Assembly (NCBI GenBank): GCA_029168955.1
Contig: JAPDOI010000443.1
Coordinates: forward strand, 310,001-374,000
Reading direction: 5' to 3'
Length of the DNA: 64,000 nucleotides
Source: Aplectana chamaeleonis
Lineage: Eukaryota; Nematoda; Chromadorea; Rhabditida; Cosmocercidae
The translations under genes were made by a program, and so were the position numbers. The stretch's first letter is position 1. Each line of letters starts with the position of its first letter. Under the pieces are notes generated by a model. It did no database searches and was not told the DNA's origin. It was given only the letters and a program-made list of their open reading frames with translations. Of the stretch, positions 8,228 through 20,300 are shown one piece after another.

Positions 8228-11200
8228 GTGTTTCCACGGCATTTTAGAGAGACAGCAGTGTTTCCACGGCAATGTAGTGGGACGGCAGTGTTTCCATTGC
8301 AGTGTGGAGGGAGAACAGTGTTTCCACGGCAACTTAGATGGACTGTAGTGTTTCCACGGCAATGTAGAGGAAGGAGAGTGTTTCCACGGCAACTTAGAGC
8401 GACTGTGGTGTTTCCACGGCGATGTAGAGGTACGGCAGTGTTTCCACGGTAGTGTACAGGGAGAACAGTGTTTTCACGGCAACTTAGATGGACTGAAGTG
8501 TTTCCACGGCAACGTAGAGGGACGGCAGTGTTCCTACGGCAATGTAGAGGTACGGCAGTGTTTCCTCGGCAATGTAGGGGGAGGGAAGTGTTTCCACTGC
8601 AACTTAGAGGGCGTTTCCACGGCGATGAAGAGGTGCGGCAGTGTTTCCACGGCGATGTAGAGGTACGGCAGTGTTTCCCACGGCATTTTGGAGAGACGGC
8701 AGTGTTTCCACGGCAATGTAGTGGGACGGCAGTGTTTCCGCGGCAACTCAGATGGACTGTAGTGTTTCCACGGCAATGTAGAGGAAGGGGAGTGTTTCCA
8801 CGGCAACGTAGAGGGACGGCAGTGTTTTTACGGCAATGTAGGGGTCGGCAGTGTTTCCACGGCATTTTAGAGAGACAGCAGTGTTTCCACGGCAATGTAG
8901 TGGGACGGCAGTGTTTCCATTGCAGTGTGGAGGGAGAACAGTGTTTCCACGGCAACTTAGATGGACTGTAGTGTTTCCACGGCAATGTAGAGGAAGGAGA
9001 GTGTTTCCACGGCAACTTAGAGCGACTGTGGTGTTTCCACGGCGATGTAGAGGTACGGCAGTGTTTCCACGGTAGTGTACAGGGAGAACAGTGTTTTCAC
9101 GGCAACTTAGATGGACTGAAGTGTTTCCACGGCAACGTAGAGGGACGGCAGTGTTCCTACGGCAATGTAGAGGTACGGCAGTGTTTCCTCGGCAATGTAG
9201 GGGGAGGGAAGTGTTTCCACGGCAATGTAGAGGGACGGCAGTGTTCCTACGGCAATGTAGGGGTCGGCAGTGTTTCCACGGCATTTTAGAGAGACAGCAG
9301 TGTTTCCACGGCAATGTAGTGGGACGGCAGTGTTTCCATTGCAGTGTGGAGGGAGAACAGTGTTTCCACGGCAACTTAGATGGACTGTAGTGTTTCCACG
9401 GCAATGTAGAGGAAGGAGAGTGTTTCCACGGCAACTTAGAGCGACTGTGGTGTTTCCACGGCGATGTAGAGGTACGGCAGTGTTTCCACGGTAGTGTACA
9501 GGGAGAACAGTGTTTTCACGGCAACTTAGATGGACTGAAGTGTTTCCACGGCAACGTAGAGGGACGGCAGTGTTCCTACGGCAATGTAGAGGTACGGCAG
9601 TGCTTCCTCGGCAATGTAGGGGGCGGGAAGTGTTTCCACTGCAACTTAGAGGGCGTTTCCACGGCGATGAAGAGTTGCGGCAGTGTTTCCGCGGCAACGT
9701 AGAGGAGCGGCAGTGTTTCCCACGGCATTTTGGAGAGACGGCAGTGTTTCCACGGCAATGTAGTGGGACGGCAGTGTTTCCGCGGCAACTCAGATGGACT
9801 GTAGTGTTTCCACGGCAATGTAGAGGAAGGGGAGTGTTTCCACGGCAACTCAGAGGGACTGTGGTGTTTCCACGGCAACGTAGAGGAGCGGCACTGTTTC
9901 CACGGCAACGTAGAGGGACGGCAGTGTTTTTACGGCAATGTAGGGGTCGGCAGTGTTTCCACGGCATTTTAGAGAGACAGCAGTGTTTCCACGGCAATGT
10001 AGTGGGACGGCAGTGTTTCCATTGCAGTGTGGAGGGAGAACAGTGTTTCCACGGCAACTTAGATGGACTGTAGTGTTTCCACGGCAATGTAGAGGAAGGA
10101 GAGTGTTTCCACGGCAACTTAGAGCGACTGTGGTGTTTCCACGGCGATGTAGAGGTACGGCAGTGTTTCCACGGTAGTGTACAGGGAGAACAGTGTTTTC
10201 ACGGCAACTTAGATGGACTGAAGTGTTTCCACGGCAACGTAGAGGGACGGCAGTGTTCCTACGGCAATGTAGGAGTCGGCAGTGTTTCCACGGCAATGTA
10301 GAGGGAGGGAAGTGTTTTCACGGCAACTTAGAGGGACGGCAGTGTTCCTACGGCAATGTAGAGGTCGGCAGTGTTTCCACGGCATTTTAGAGAGACAGCA
10401 ATGTTTCCACGGCAATGTAGTGGGACGGCAGTGTTCCCATTGCAGTGTGGAGGGAGAACAGTGTTTCCACGGCAACTTAGATGGACTGTAGTGTTTCCAC
10501 GGCAATGTAGAGGAAGGAGAGTGTTTCCACGGCAACTTAGAGCGACTGTGGTGTTTCCACGGCGATGTAGAGGTACGGCAGTGTTTCCACGGTAGTGTAC
10601 AGTGAGAACAGTTTTTCCACGGCAACGTAGATGGACTGAAGTGTTTCCACGGCAACGTAGAGGGACGGGAGTGTTCCTACGGCAATATAGAGGTACGGCA
10701 GTGTTTCCACGGCAATGTAGTGGGACGGCAGTGTTTCCGCGGCAACTCAGATGGACTGTAGTGTTTCCACGGCAATGTAGAGGAACGGCACTGTTTCCAC
10801 GGCAACGTAGAGGGACGGCAGTGTTTCCCACGGCATTTTGGAGAGACGGCAGTGTTTCCACGGCAATGTAGTGGGACGGCAGTGTTTCCGCGGCAACTCA
10901 GATGGACTGTAGTGTTTCCACGGCAATGTAGAGGAAGGGGAGTGTTTCCACGGCAACTCAGAGAGACTTTGGTGTTTCCACGGCGATGTAGAGGAACGGC
11001 ACTGTTTCCACGGCAACGTAGAGGGACGGCAGTGTTCCTACGGCAATGTAGGTGTCGGCAGTGTTTCCACGGCATTTTAGAGAGACAGCAGTGTTTCCAC
11101 GGCAATGTAGTGGGACGGCAGTGTTTCCATTGCAGTGTGGAGGGAGAACAGTGTTTCCACGGCAACTTAGATGGACTGTAGTGTTTCCACGGCAATGTAG

Positions 11201-12117
11201 AGGAAGGAGAGTGTTTCCACGGCAACTTAGAGCGACTGTGGTGTTTCCACGGCGATGTAGAGGTACGGCAGTGTTTCCACGGTAGTGTACAGGGAGAACA
11301 GTGTTTTCACGGCAACTTAGATGGACTGAAGTGTTTCCACGGCAACGTAGAGGGACGGCAGTGTTCCTACGGCAATGTAGAGGTACGGCAGTGTTTCCTC
11401 GGCAATGTAGGGGGAGGGAAGTGTTTCCACTGCAACTTAGAGGGCGTTTCCACGGCGATGAAGAGTTGCGGCAGTGTTTCCGCGGCAATGTATAAGGAGG
11501 GCAGTGTTTCCACGGCAATGTAAAGTGACTGTAGTGCATTTTTGGTAACGCAGAGAGACTTTGGTGTTTCCACGGCGATGTAGAGGAACGGCACTGTTTC
11601 CACGGCAACGTAGAGGGACGGCAGTGTTCCTACGGCAATGTAGGGGTCGGCAGTGTTTCCCACGGCATTTTGGAGAGACGGCAGTGTTTCCACGGCAATG
11701 TAGTGGGACGGCAGTGTTTCCGCGGCAACTCAGATGGACTGTAGTGTTTCCACGGCAATGTAGAGGAAGGGGAGTGTTTCCACGGCAACTCAGAGGGACT
11801 GTGGCGTTTCCACGGCAACGTAGAGGAGCGGCACTGTTTCCACGGCAACGTAGAGGGACGGCAGTGTTTTTACGGCAATGTAGGGGTCGGCAGTGTTTCC
11901 ACGGCATTTTAGAGAGACAGCAGTGTTTCCACGGCAATGTAGTGGGACGGCAGTGTTTCCATTGCAGTGTGGAGGGAGAACAGTGTTTCCACGGCAACTT
12001 AGATGGACTGTAGTGTTTCCACGGCAATGTAGAGGAAGGAGAGTGTTTCCACGGCAACTTAGAGCGACTGTGGTGTTTCCACGGCGATGTAGAGGTACGG
12101 CAGTGTTTCCACGGTAG
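8228..12117 (+). repeat. Higher-order repeat zone with near-identical modules
   Basis: A module of at least 225 bp with a fixed unit order starts at 8228, 8851, 9270, 9953, 10371, 11061 and 11893. The order is ATTTTAGAGAGACAGCA, AATGTAGTGGGACGGCA, a CATTGCAGTGTGG unit, AACTTAGATGGACTGTA, AATGTAGAGGAAGGAGA, AACTTAGAGCGACTGTG, then GATGTAGAGGTACGGCA. Copies are almost letter-perfect. Spacings are 623, 419, 683, 418, 690 and 832 bp: near multiples of 30 minus the loss from length-variant units. The same module recurs, altered, at 13175, 14037 and farther right. Confidence 0.88.
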
Positions 12118-13797
12118 TGTACAGGGAGAACAGTGTTTTCACGGCAACTTAGATGGACTGAAGTGTTTCCACGGCAACGTAGAGGGACGGCAGTGTTCCT
12201 ACGGCAATGTAGAGGTACGGCAGTGTTTCCTCGGCAATGTAGGGGGAGGGAAGTGTTTCCACTGCAACTTAGAGGGCGTTTCCACGGCGATGAAGAGGTG
12301 CGGCAGTGTTTCCGCGGCAATGTATAGGGAGGGCAGTGTTTCCACGGCAATGTAAAGTGACTGTAGTGCATTTTTGGTAACGCAGAGAGACTTTGGTGTT
12401 TCCACGGCGATGTAGAGGAACGGCACTGTTTCCACGGCAACGTAGAGGGACGGCAGTGTTCCTACGGCAATGTAGGGGTCGGCAGTGTTTCCCACGGCAT
12501 TTTGGAGAGACGGCAGTGTTTCCACGGCAGTGTAGTGGGACGGCAGTGTTTCCACGGTAGTGTACAGGGAGAACAGTGTTTCCACGGCAACTTAGATGGA
12601 CTGTAGTGTTTCCACGGCAACGTAGAGTGACGGTAGTGTTCCTACGTCAAGGTAGAGGTACGGCAGTGTTTCCACGGCAATGTAGAGGGAGGGGAGTGTT
12701 TCCACGGCAACTTAGAGGGACTGTGGTGTTTCCACGGCGATGTAGAGGTACGGCAGTGTTTCCACGGTAGTGTACAGGGAGAACAGTGTTTTCACGGCAA
12801 TGTAAAGTGACTGTAGTGCATTTTTGGTAACGCAGAGAGACTTTGGTGTTTCCACGGCGATGTAGAGGAACGGCACTGTTTCCACGGCAACGTAGAGGGA
12901 CGGCAGTGTTCCTACGGCAATGTAGGGGTCGGCAGTGTTTCCCACGGCATTTTGGAGAGACGGCAGTGTTTCCACGGCAATGTAGTGGGACGGCAGTGTT
13001 TCCGCGGCAACTCAGATGGACTGTAGTGTTTCCACGGCAATGTAGAGGACGGGGAGTGTTTCCACGGCAACTCAGAGGGACTGTGGTGTTTCCACGACAA
13101 CGTAGAGGAGCGGCACTGTTTCCACGGCAACGTAGAGGGACGGCAGTGTTTTTACGGCAATGTAGGGGTCGGCAGTGTTTCCACGGCATTTTAGAGAGAC
13201 AGCAGTGTTTCCACGGCAATGTAGTGGGACGGCAGTGTTTCCATTTCAGTGTGGAGGGAGAACAGTGTTTCCACGGCAACTTAGATGGACTGTAGTGTTT
13301 TCACGGCAACTTAGATGGACTGAAGTGTTTCCACGGCAACGTAGAGGGACGGCAGTGTTCCTACGGCAATGTAGAGGTACGGCAGTGTTTCCTCGGCAAT
13401 GTAGGGGGAGGGAAGTGTTTCCACTGCAACTTAGAGGGCGTTTCCACGGCGATGAAGAGGTGCGGCAGTGTTTCCGCGGCAATGTATAGGGAGGGCAGTG
13501 TTTCCACGGCAACGTAGAGGGACGGCAGTGTTCCTACGGCAATGTAGGGGTCGGCAGTGTTTCCCACGGTATTTTGGAGAGACGGCAGTGTTTCCACGGC
13601 AATGTAGTGGGACGGCAGTGTTTCCGCGGCAGTGTAGAGGGAGAACAGTGTTTCCACGGCAACTTAGATGGACTGTAGTGTTTCCACGGCAATGTAGAGG
13701 GAGGGGAGTGTTTTCACGGCAACTTAGAGGGACTGTGGTGTTTCCACGGCGATGTAGAGGTACGGCAGTGTTTCCACGGTAGTGTACAGGGAGAACA

Positions 13798-14080
13798 GTG
13801 TTTCCACGGCAACTTAGATGGACTGAAGTGTTTCCACGGCAACGTAGAGGGACGGCAGTGTTACTACGGCAATGTAGAGGTACGGCAGTGTTTCCACGGC
13901 AACATAGAGGTTGGGAAGTGTTTTCACAGCAACTTAGAGGGACTGTGGTGTTTCCACGGCGATGTAGAGGGACGGCAGTGTTCCTACGGCAATGTAGAGG
14001 TACGGCAGTGTTTCCACGGCAATGTAGGGGTCGGCAGTGTTTCCACGGCATTTTAGAGAGACGGCAGTGTTTCCACGGCT
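13798..14080 (+). repeat. Module duplicated at 20047-20330
   Basis: The unit order beginning at 13798, including the rare GTTACTACGGC, AACATAGAGGTTGGGAA and GTTTTCACAGC variants, recurs at 20047 with the same variants, an offset of 6,249 bp. The copies diverge only near their right ends, around 14075 and 20325. Confidence 0.75.
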
Positions 14081-17000
14081 GTGTAGAGGGAGAACAGTGT
14101 TTCCACGGCAACTTAGATGGACTGTAGTGTTTCCACGGCAATGTAGAGGAAGGAGAGTGTTTCCACGGCAACTTAGAGCGACTGTGGTGTTTCCACGGCG
14201 ATGTAGAGGTACGGCAGTGTTTCCACGGTAGTGTACAGGGAGAACAGTGTTTTCACGGCAACTTAGATGGACTGAAGTGTTTCCACGGCAACGTAGAGGG
14301 ACGGCAGTGTTCCTACGGCAATGTAGAGGTACGGCAGTGTTTCCTCGGCAATGTAGGGGGAGGGAAGTGTTTCCACTGCAACTTAGAGGGCGTTTCCACG
14401 GCGATGAAGAGGTGCGGCAGTGTTTCCGCGGCAATGTATAGGGAGGGCAGTGTTTCCACGGCAATGTAAAGTGACTGTAGTGCATTTTTGGTAACGCAGA
14501 GAGACTTTGGTGTTTCCACGGCGATGTAGAGGAACGGCACTGTTTCCGCGGCAACGTAGAGGTACGGCAGTGTTCCTACGGCAATGTAGAGGTACGGCAG
14601 TGTTTCCTCGGCAATGTAGGGGGAGGGAAGTGTTTCCACTGCAACTTAGAGGGCGTTTCCACGGCGATTAAGAGGTGCGGCAGTGTTTCCGCGGCAATGT
14701 ATAGGGAGGGCAGTGTTTCCACGGCAATGTAAAGTGACTGTAGTGCATTTTTGGTAACGCAGAGAGACTTTGGTGTTTCCACGGCGATGTAGAGGAACGG
14801 CACTGTTTCCACGGCAACGTAGAGGGACGGCAGTGTTCCTACGGCAATGTAGGGGTCGGCAGTGTTTCCACGGCATTTTAGAGAGACAGCAGTGTTTCCA
14901 CGGCAATGTAGTGGGACGGCAGTGTTTCCATTGCAGTGTAGAGGAAGAACAGTGTTTCTACGGCAACTTAGATGCACTGAAGTGTTTCCACGGCAATGTA
15001 GGGGTACAGCAGTGTTTCCACGGCAATGTAGAGGGAGGGAAGTGTTTCCACTGCAACTTAGAGGGTGTTTCCACGGCGATGAAGAGGTGCGGCAGTGTTT
15101 CCACGGTAGTGTACAGTGAGAACAGTGTTTCCACGGCAGCGTAGATGGACTGAAGTGTTTCCACGGCAACGTAGAGGGACGGCAGTGTTCCTACGGCAAT
15201 GTAGTGGGACGGCAGTGTTTCCACGGTAGTGTACAGGGAGAACAGTGTTTCCACGGCAATTTAGATGGACTGTAGTGTTTCCACGGCAACGTAGAGGTAC
15301 GGCAGTGTTTCCACGGCAATGTAGGGGGAGGGAAGTGTTTCCACTGCAATGTAAATTGACTATAGTGCATTCTTGGCAAGGCAGGGAGACTGTGGTGTTT
15401 CCACGGCGATGTAGAGGAACGGCACTGTTTCCACGGCAACGTAGAGGGATTTCAGTGTTCCTACGGCAATGTAGGGGTCGGCAGTGTTTCCACGGCATTT
15501 TAGAGAGAAGGCAGTGTTCCCACGGCGATGTAGAGGAACGGCACTGTTTCCACGGCAACGTAGATGGACTGTAGTGTTTCCACGGCAACGTAGAGTGACG
15601 GTAGTGTTTCCACGGCAACTTAGAGGGACTGTGGTGTTTCCACGGCGATGTAGAGAAGCGGCAGTGTTTCTACGGCAATGTAGAGGTACGGCAGTGTTTC
15701 CACGGCAATGTAGGGGTCGGCAGTGTTTCCACGGCATTTTAGAGAGACAGCAGTGTTTCCACGGCAATGTAGTGGGACGGCAGTGTTTCCACGGTAGTGT
15801 ACAGGGAGAACAGTGTTTCCACGGCAACTTAGATGGACTGAAGTGTTTCCACGGCAATGTAGAGGAAGGGAGTGTTTCCACGGCAACTTAGAGGGACTGT
15901 GGTGTTTCCACGGCGATGTAGAGGTACGGCAGTGTTTCCACGGTAGTGTACAGGGAGAACAGTGTTTTCACGGCAACTTAGATGGACTGAAGTGTTTCCA
16001 CGGCAACGTAGAGGGACGGCAGTGTTCCTACGGCAATGTAGAGGTACGGCAGTGTTTCCTCGGCAATGTAGGGGGAGGGAAGTGTTTCCACTGCAACTTA
16101 GAGGGCGTTTCCACGGCGATGAAGAGGTGCGGCAGTGTTTCCGCGGCAATGTATAGGGAGGGCAGTGTTTCCACGGCAATGTAAAGTGACTGTAGTGCAT
16201 TTTTGGTAACGCAGAGAGACTTTGGTGTTTCCACGGCGATGTAGAGGAACGGCACTGTTTCCACGGCAACGTAGAGGGACGGCAGTGTTCCTACGGCAAT
16301 GTAGGGGTCGGCAGTGTTTCCCACGGTATTTTGGAGAGACGGCAGTGTTTCCACGGCAATGTAGTGGGACGGCAGTGTTTCCGCGGCAGTGTAGAGGGAG
16401 AACAGTGTTTCCACGGCAACTTAGATGGACTGTAGTGTTTCCACGGCAACGTAGAGTGACGGTAGTGTTCCTATGTCAAGGTAGAGGTACGGCAGTGTTT
16501 CCACGGCAATGTAGAGGGAGGGGAGTGTTTTCACGGCAACTTAGAGGGACTGTGGTGTTTCCACGGCGATGTAGAGGTACGGCAGTGTTTCCACGGTAGT
16601 GTACAGGGAGAACAGTGTTTTCACGGCAATGTAAAGTGACTGTAGTGCATTTTGGCAACGCAGAGAGACTTTGGTGTTTCCACGGCGATGTAGAGGAACG
16701 GCAGTGTTTCCACGGCAACGTAGAGGGACGGGAGTGTTCCTACGGCAATATAGGGGTCGACAGTGTTTCCACGGCATTTTAGAGGGACGGCAGTGTTACT
16801 ACGGCAATGTAGAGGTACGGCAGTGTTTCCACGGCAACTTAGATGGACTGTAGTGTTTCCACGGCAACGTAGAGTGACGGTAGTGTTTCCACGGCAACGT
16901 AGAGGACTGTGGTGTTTCCACGGCAATGTAGAGGAGCGGCAGTGTTTCCACGGCAACGTAGAGGGACGGCAGTGTTTCCACGGCAATGTAGAGGTCGGCA

Positions 17001-17130
17001 GTGTTTCCACGGCATTTTAGAGAGACGGCAGTGTTTCCACGGCGATGTAGAGGTACGGCAGTGTTTCCACGGTAGTGTACAGGGAGAACAGTGTTTCCAC
17101 GGCAACTTAGATGGACTGTAGTGTTTTCAC

Positions 17131-17347
17131 GGCAACTTAGATGGACTGAAGTGTTTCCACGGCAACGTAGAGGGACGGCAGTGTTCCTACGGCAATGTAG
17201 GGGTACGTCAGTGTTTCCACGGCAATGTAGAGGGAGGGAAGTGTTTCCACTGCAACTTAGAGGGTGTTTCCACGGCGATGAAGAGGTGCGGCAGTGTTTC
17301 CGCGGCAATGTAGAGGGAGGGCAGTGTTTCCACGGCAATGTAAAGTG
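17131..17347 (+). repeat. Source-like copy of the inversion-junction left flank
   Basis: These 217 bp match 52250-52457, 35.1 kb away, with one substitution (ACGTCA here, ACGGCA there) and a 9-bp deletion in the distant copy. The block includes the shortened unit AACTTAGAGGGTGTTTCC, which lacks seven bases, and ends in TAAAGTG. Confidence 0.85.
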
Positions 17348-20300
17348 ACTGTAGTGCATTCTTGGTAACGCAGAGAGACTTTGGTGTTTCCACGGCGATG
17401 TAGAGGAACGGCACTGTTTCCACGGCAACGTAGAGGGACGGCAGTGTTCCTACGGCAATGTAGGGGTAGGGAAGTGTTTCCACGGCAACATAGAGTGACG
17501 GTAGTGTTCCTACGGCAACGTAGAGGGACGGCAGTGTTTCCGCGGCAGTGTAGAGGGAGAACAGTGTTTCCACGGCAACTTAGATGGACTGTAGTGTTTC
17601 CACGGCAACGTAGAGTGACGGTAGTGTTCCTACGTCAAGGTAGAGGTACTGCAGTGTTTCCACGGCAATGTAGAGGGAGGGGAAAGTTTCCACGGCAACT
17701 TAGAGGGACTGTGGTGTTTCCACGGCGATGTAGAGGTACGGCAGTTTTTCCACGGTAGTGTACAGGTAGAACAGTGTTTCCACGGCAATGTGAAGTGACT
17801 GTAGTGCATTCTTGGCAACGCAGAGAGACTTTAGTGTTTTTACGGCGATGTATAGGAACGGCAGTGTTTCCACGGCAACGTAAAGGAACGGCAGTGTTCC
17901 TACGGCTATGTAGGGGTCGGCAGTGTTTCCACGGCATTTTAGAGAGACGGCAGAGTTTCCACGGCAATATAGAGGAACGACACTGTTTCCACGGCAACGT
18001 AGAGGGACTGTGGTGTTTCCACGGTGATGCAGAGGAAGGGCAGTATTTCCACGGCAATTTAGAGGGAATTCAGTGTTTCCACGGCATTGTAGAGGGACGG
18101 CAGTGTTTCCACGGCAACGTAGAGGGACGGCAGTTTTGCTACGGCAATGTAGGGCGCGGCAGTGTTTCCACGGCATTTCAGAGAGACGGCAGTGTTTCCA
18201 CGGCAGTGTAGAGGGAGAACAGTGTTTCCTCGGCAACTTAGATGGACTGTAATGTTTGCACGGCAACTTAGATGGACTGAAGTGTTTCCACGGCATTTTA
18301 GAGAGAAGGCAGTGTTTCCACGGCGATGTAGAGGAACGGCACTGTTTCCACGGCAACATAGAGGGAGGGGAGTGTTTCCACGGCAACTTAGAGGAACTGT
18401 GGTGTTTCCACGGCGATGTAGAGGTACGGCAGTGTTTCCACGGCAATGTAAAGTGACTGTAGTGCATTCTTGGCAACGCAGAGAGACTGTGGTGTTTCCA
18501 CGGCGATGTAGAGGAACGGCACTGTTTCCACGGCAACGTAGAGGGACGGCAGTGTTTCTACGGCAATGTAGGGGTCGGCAGTGTTTCCACGGCATTTTAG
18601 AGAGACGGCAGTGTTTCCACGGCAATGTAGTGGGACGGCAGTGTTCCTACGGCAATGTAGAGGGAGAACAGTGTTTCCACGGCAACTTAGATGGACTGTA
18701 GTGTTTCCACGGCAACATAGAGTGACGGTAGTGTTCCTACGGCAACGTAGAGGGACGGCAGTGTTACCGCGTCAGTGTAGAGGGAGAACAGTGTTTCCAC
18801 GGCAACTTAGATGGACTGTAGTGTTTCCACGGCGATGTAGAGGTACGGCAGTGTTTCCACGGCAGTGTAGAGGGAGGGTAGTGTTTCCACGGCAATGTAA
18901 AGTGACTGTAGTGCATTCTTGGCAACGCAGGGAGACTGTGGTGTTTCCACGGCGATGTAGAGGAACGGCACTGTTTCCACGGCAACGTAGAGGGACGGCA
19001 GTGTTCCTACGGCAATGTAGGGGTCGGCAGTGTTTCCACGGCATTTTAGAGAGACGGCAGTGTTTCCACGGCTGTGTAGAGGGAGAACAGTGTTTCCACG
19101 GCAACTTAGATGGACTGTAGTGTTTCCACGGCAATGTAGAGGAGCGGCACTGTTTCCACGGCAACTTAGATGGACTGAAGTGTTTCCACGGCAACGTAGA
19201 GGGACGGCAGTGTTTCCACGGCACCGTAGAGGGACGGCAGTGTTCCTACGGCAATGTAGAGGTACGGCAGCGTTTCCGCGGCAATGTAGGGGGAGGGCAG
19301 TGTTTCCACGGCAACCTAGATGGACTGTAGTGTTTCCACGGCAGCGTAGAGTGACGGTAGTGTTTCGACGGAAGTGTACAGTGAGAACAGTGTTACCACG
19401 GCAACGTAGATGGACTGAAGTGTTTCCACGGCAACGTAGAGGGACGGCAGTGTTCCTACGGCAATGTAGGGGTCGGCAGTGTTTCCACGGCAATGTAGAG
19501 GGAGGGAAGTGTTTCCACTGCAACTTAGAGGAGCTGTGGTGTTTCCACGGCGATGTAGAGGGACGGCAGTGTTTCCACGGCAGTGTAGAGGGAGGGCAGT
19601 GTTTCCACGGCAATGTAAAGTGACTGTAGTGCATTTTGGCAACGCAGAGAGACTGTGGTGTTTCCACGGCGATGTAGAGGAACGGCACTGTTTCCACGGC
19701 AACGTAGAGGGACGGCAGTGTTCCTACGGCAATGTAGGAGTCGGCAGTGTTTCCACGGCATTTTAGAGAGACAGCAGTGTTTCCACGGCATTTTAGAGAG
19801 ACGGCAGTGTTTCCACGGCTGTGTAGAGGGAGAACAGTGTTTCCACGGCAACTTAGATGGACTGTAGTGTTTCCACGGCAACGTAGAGTGACGGTAGTGT
19901 TCCTACGTCAAGGTAGAGGTACGGCAGTGTTTCCACGGCAATGTAGAGGGAGGGGAGTGTTTCCACGGCAACTTAGAGGGACTGTGGTGTTTCCACGGCG
20001 ATGTAGAGGTACGGCAGTGTTTCCACGGTAGTGTACAGGGAGAACAGTGTTTCCACGGCAACTTAGATGGACTGAAGTGTTTCCACGGCAACGTAGAGGG
20101 ACGGCAGTGTTACTACGGCAATGTAGAGGTACGGCAGTGTTTCCACGGCAACATAGAGGTTGGGAAGTGTTTTCACAGCAACTTAGAGGGACTGTGGTGT
20201 TTCCACGGCGATGTAGAGGGACGGCAGTGTTCCTACGGCAATGTAGAGGTACGGCAGTGTTTCCACGGCAATGTAGGGGTCGGCAGTGCTTCCACGGCAT

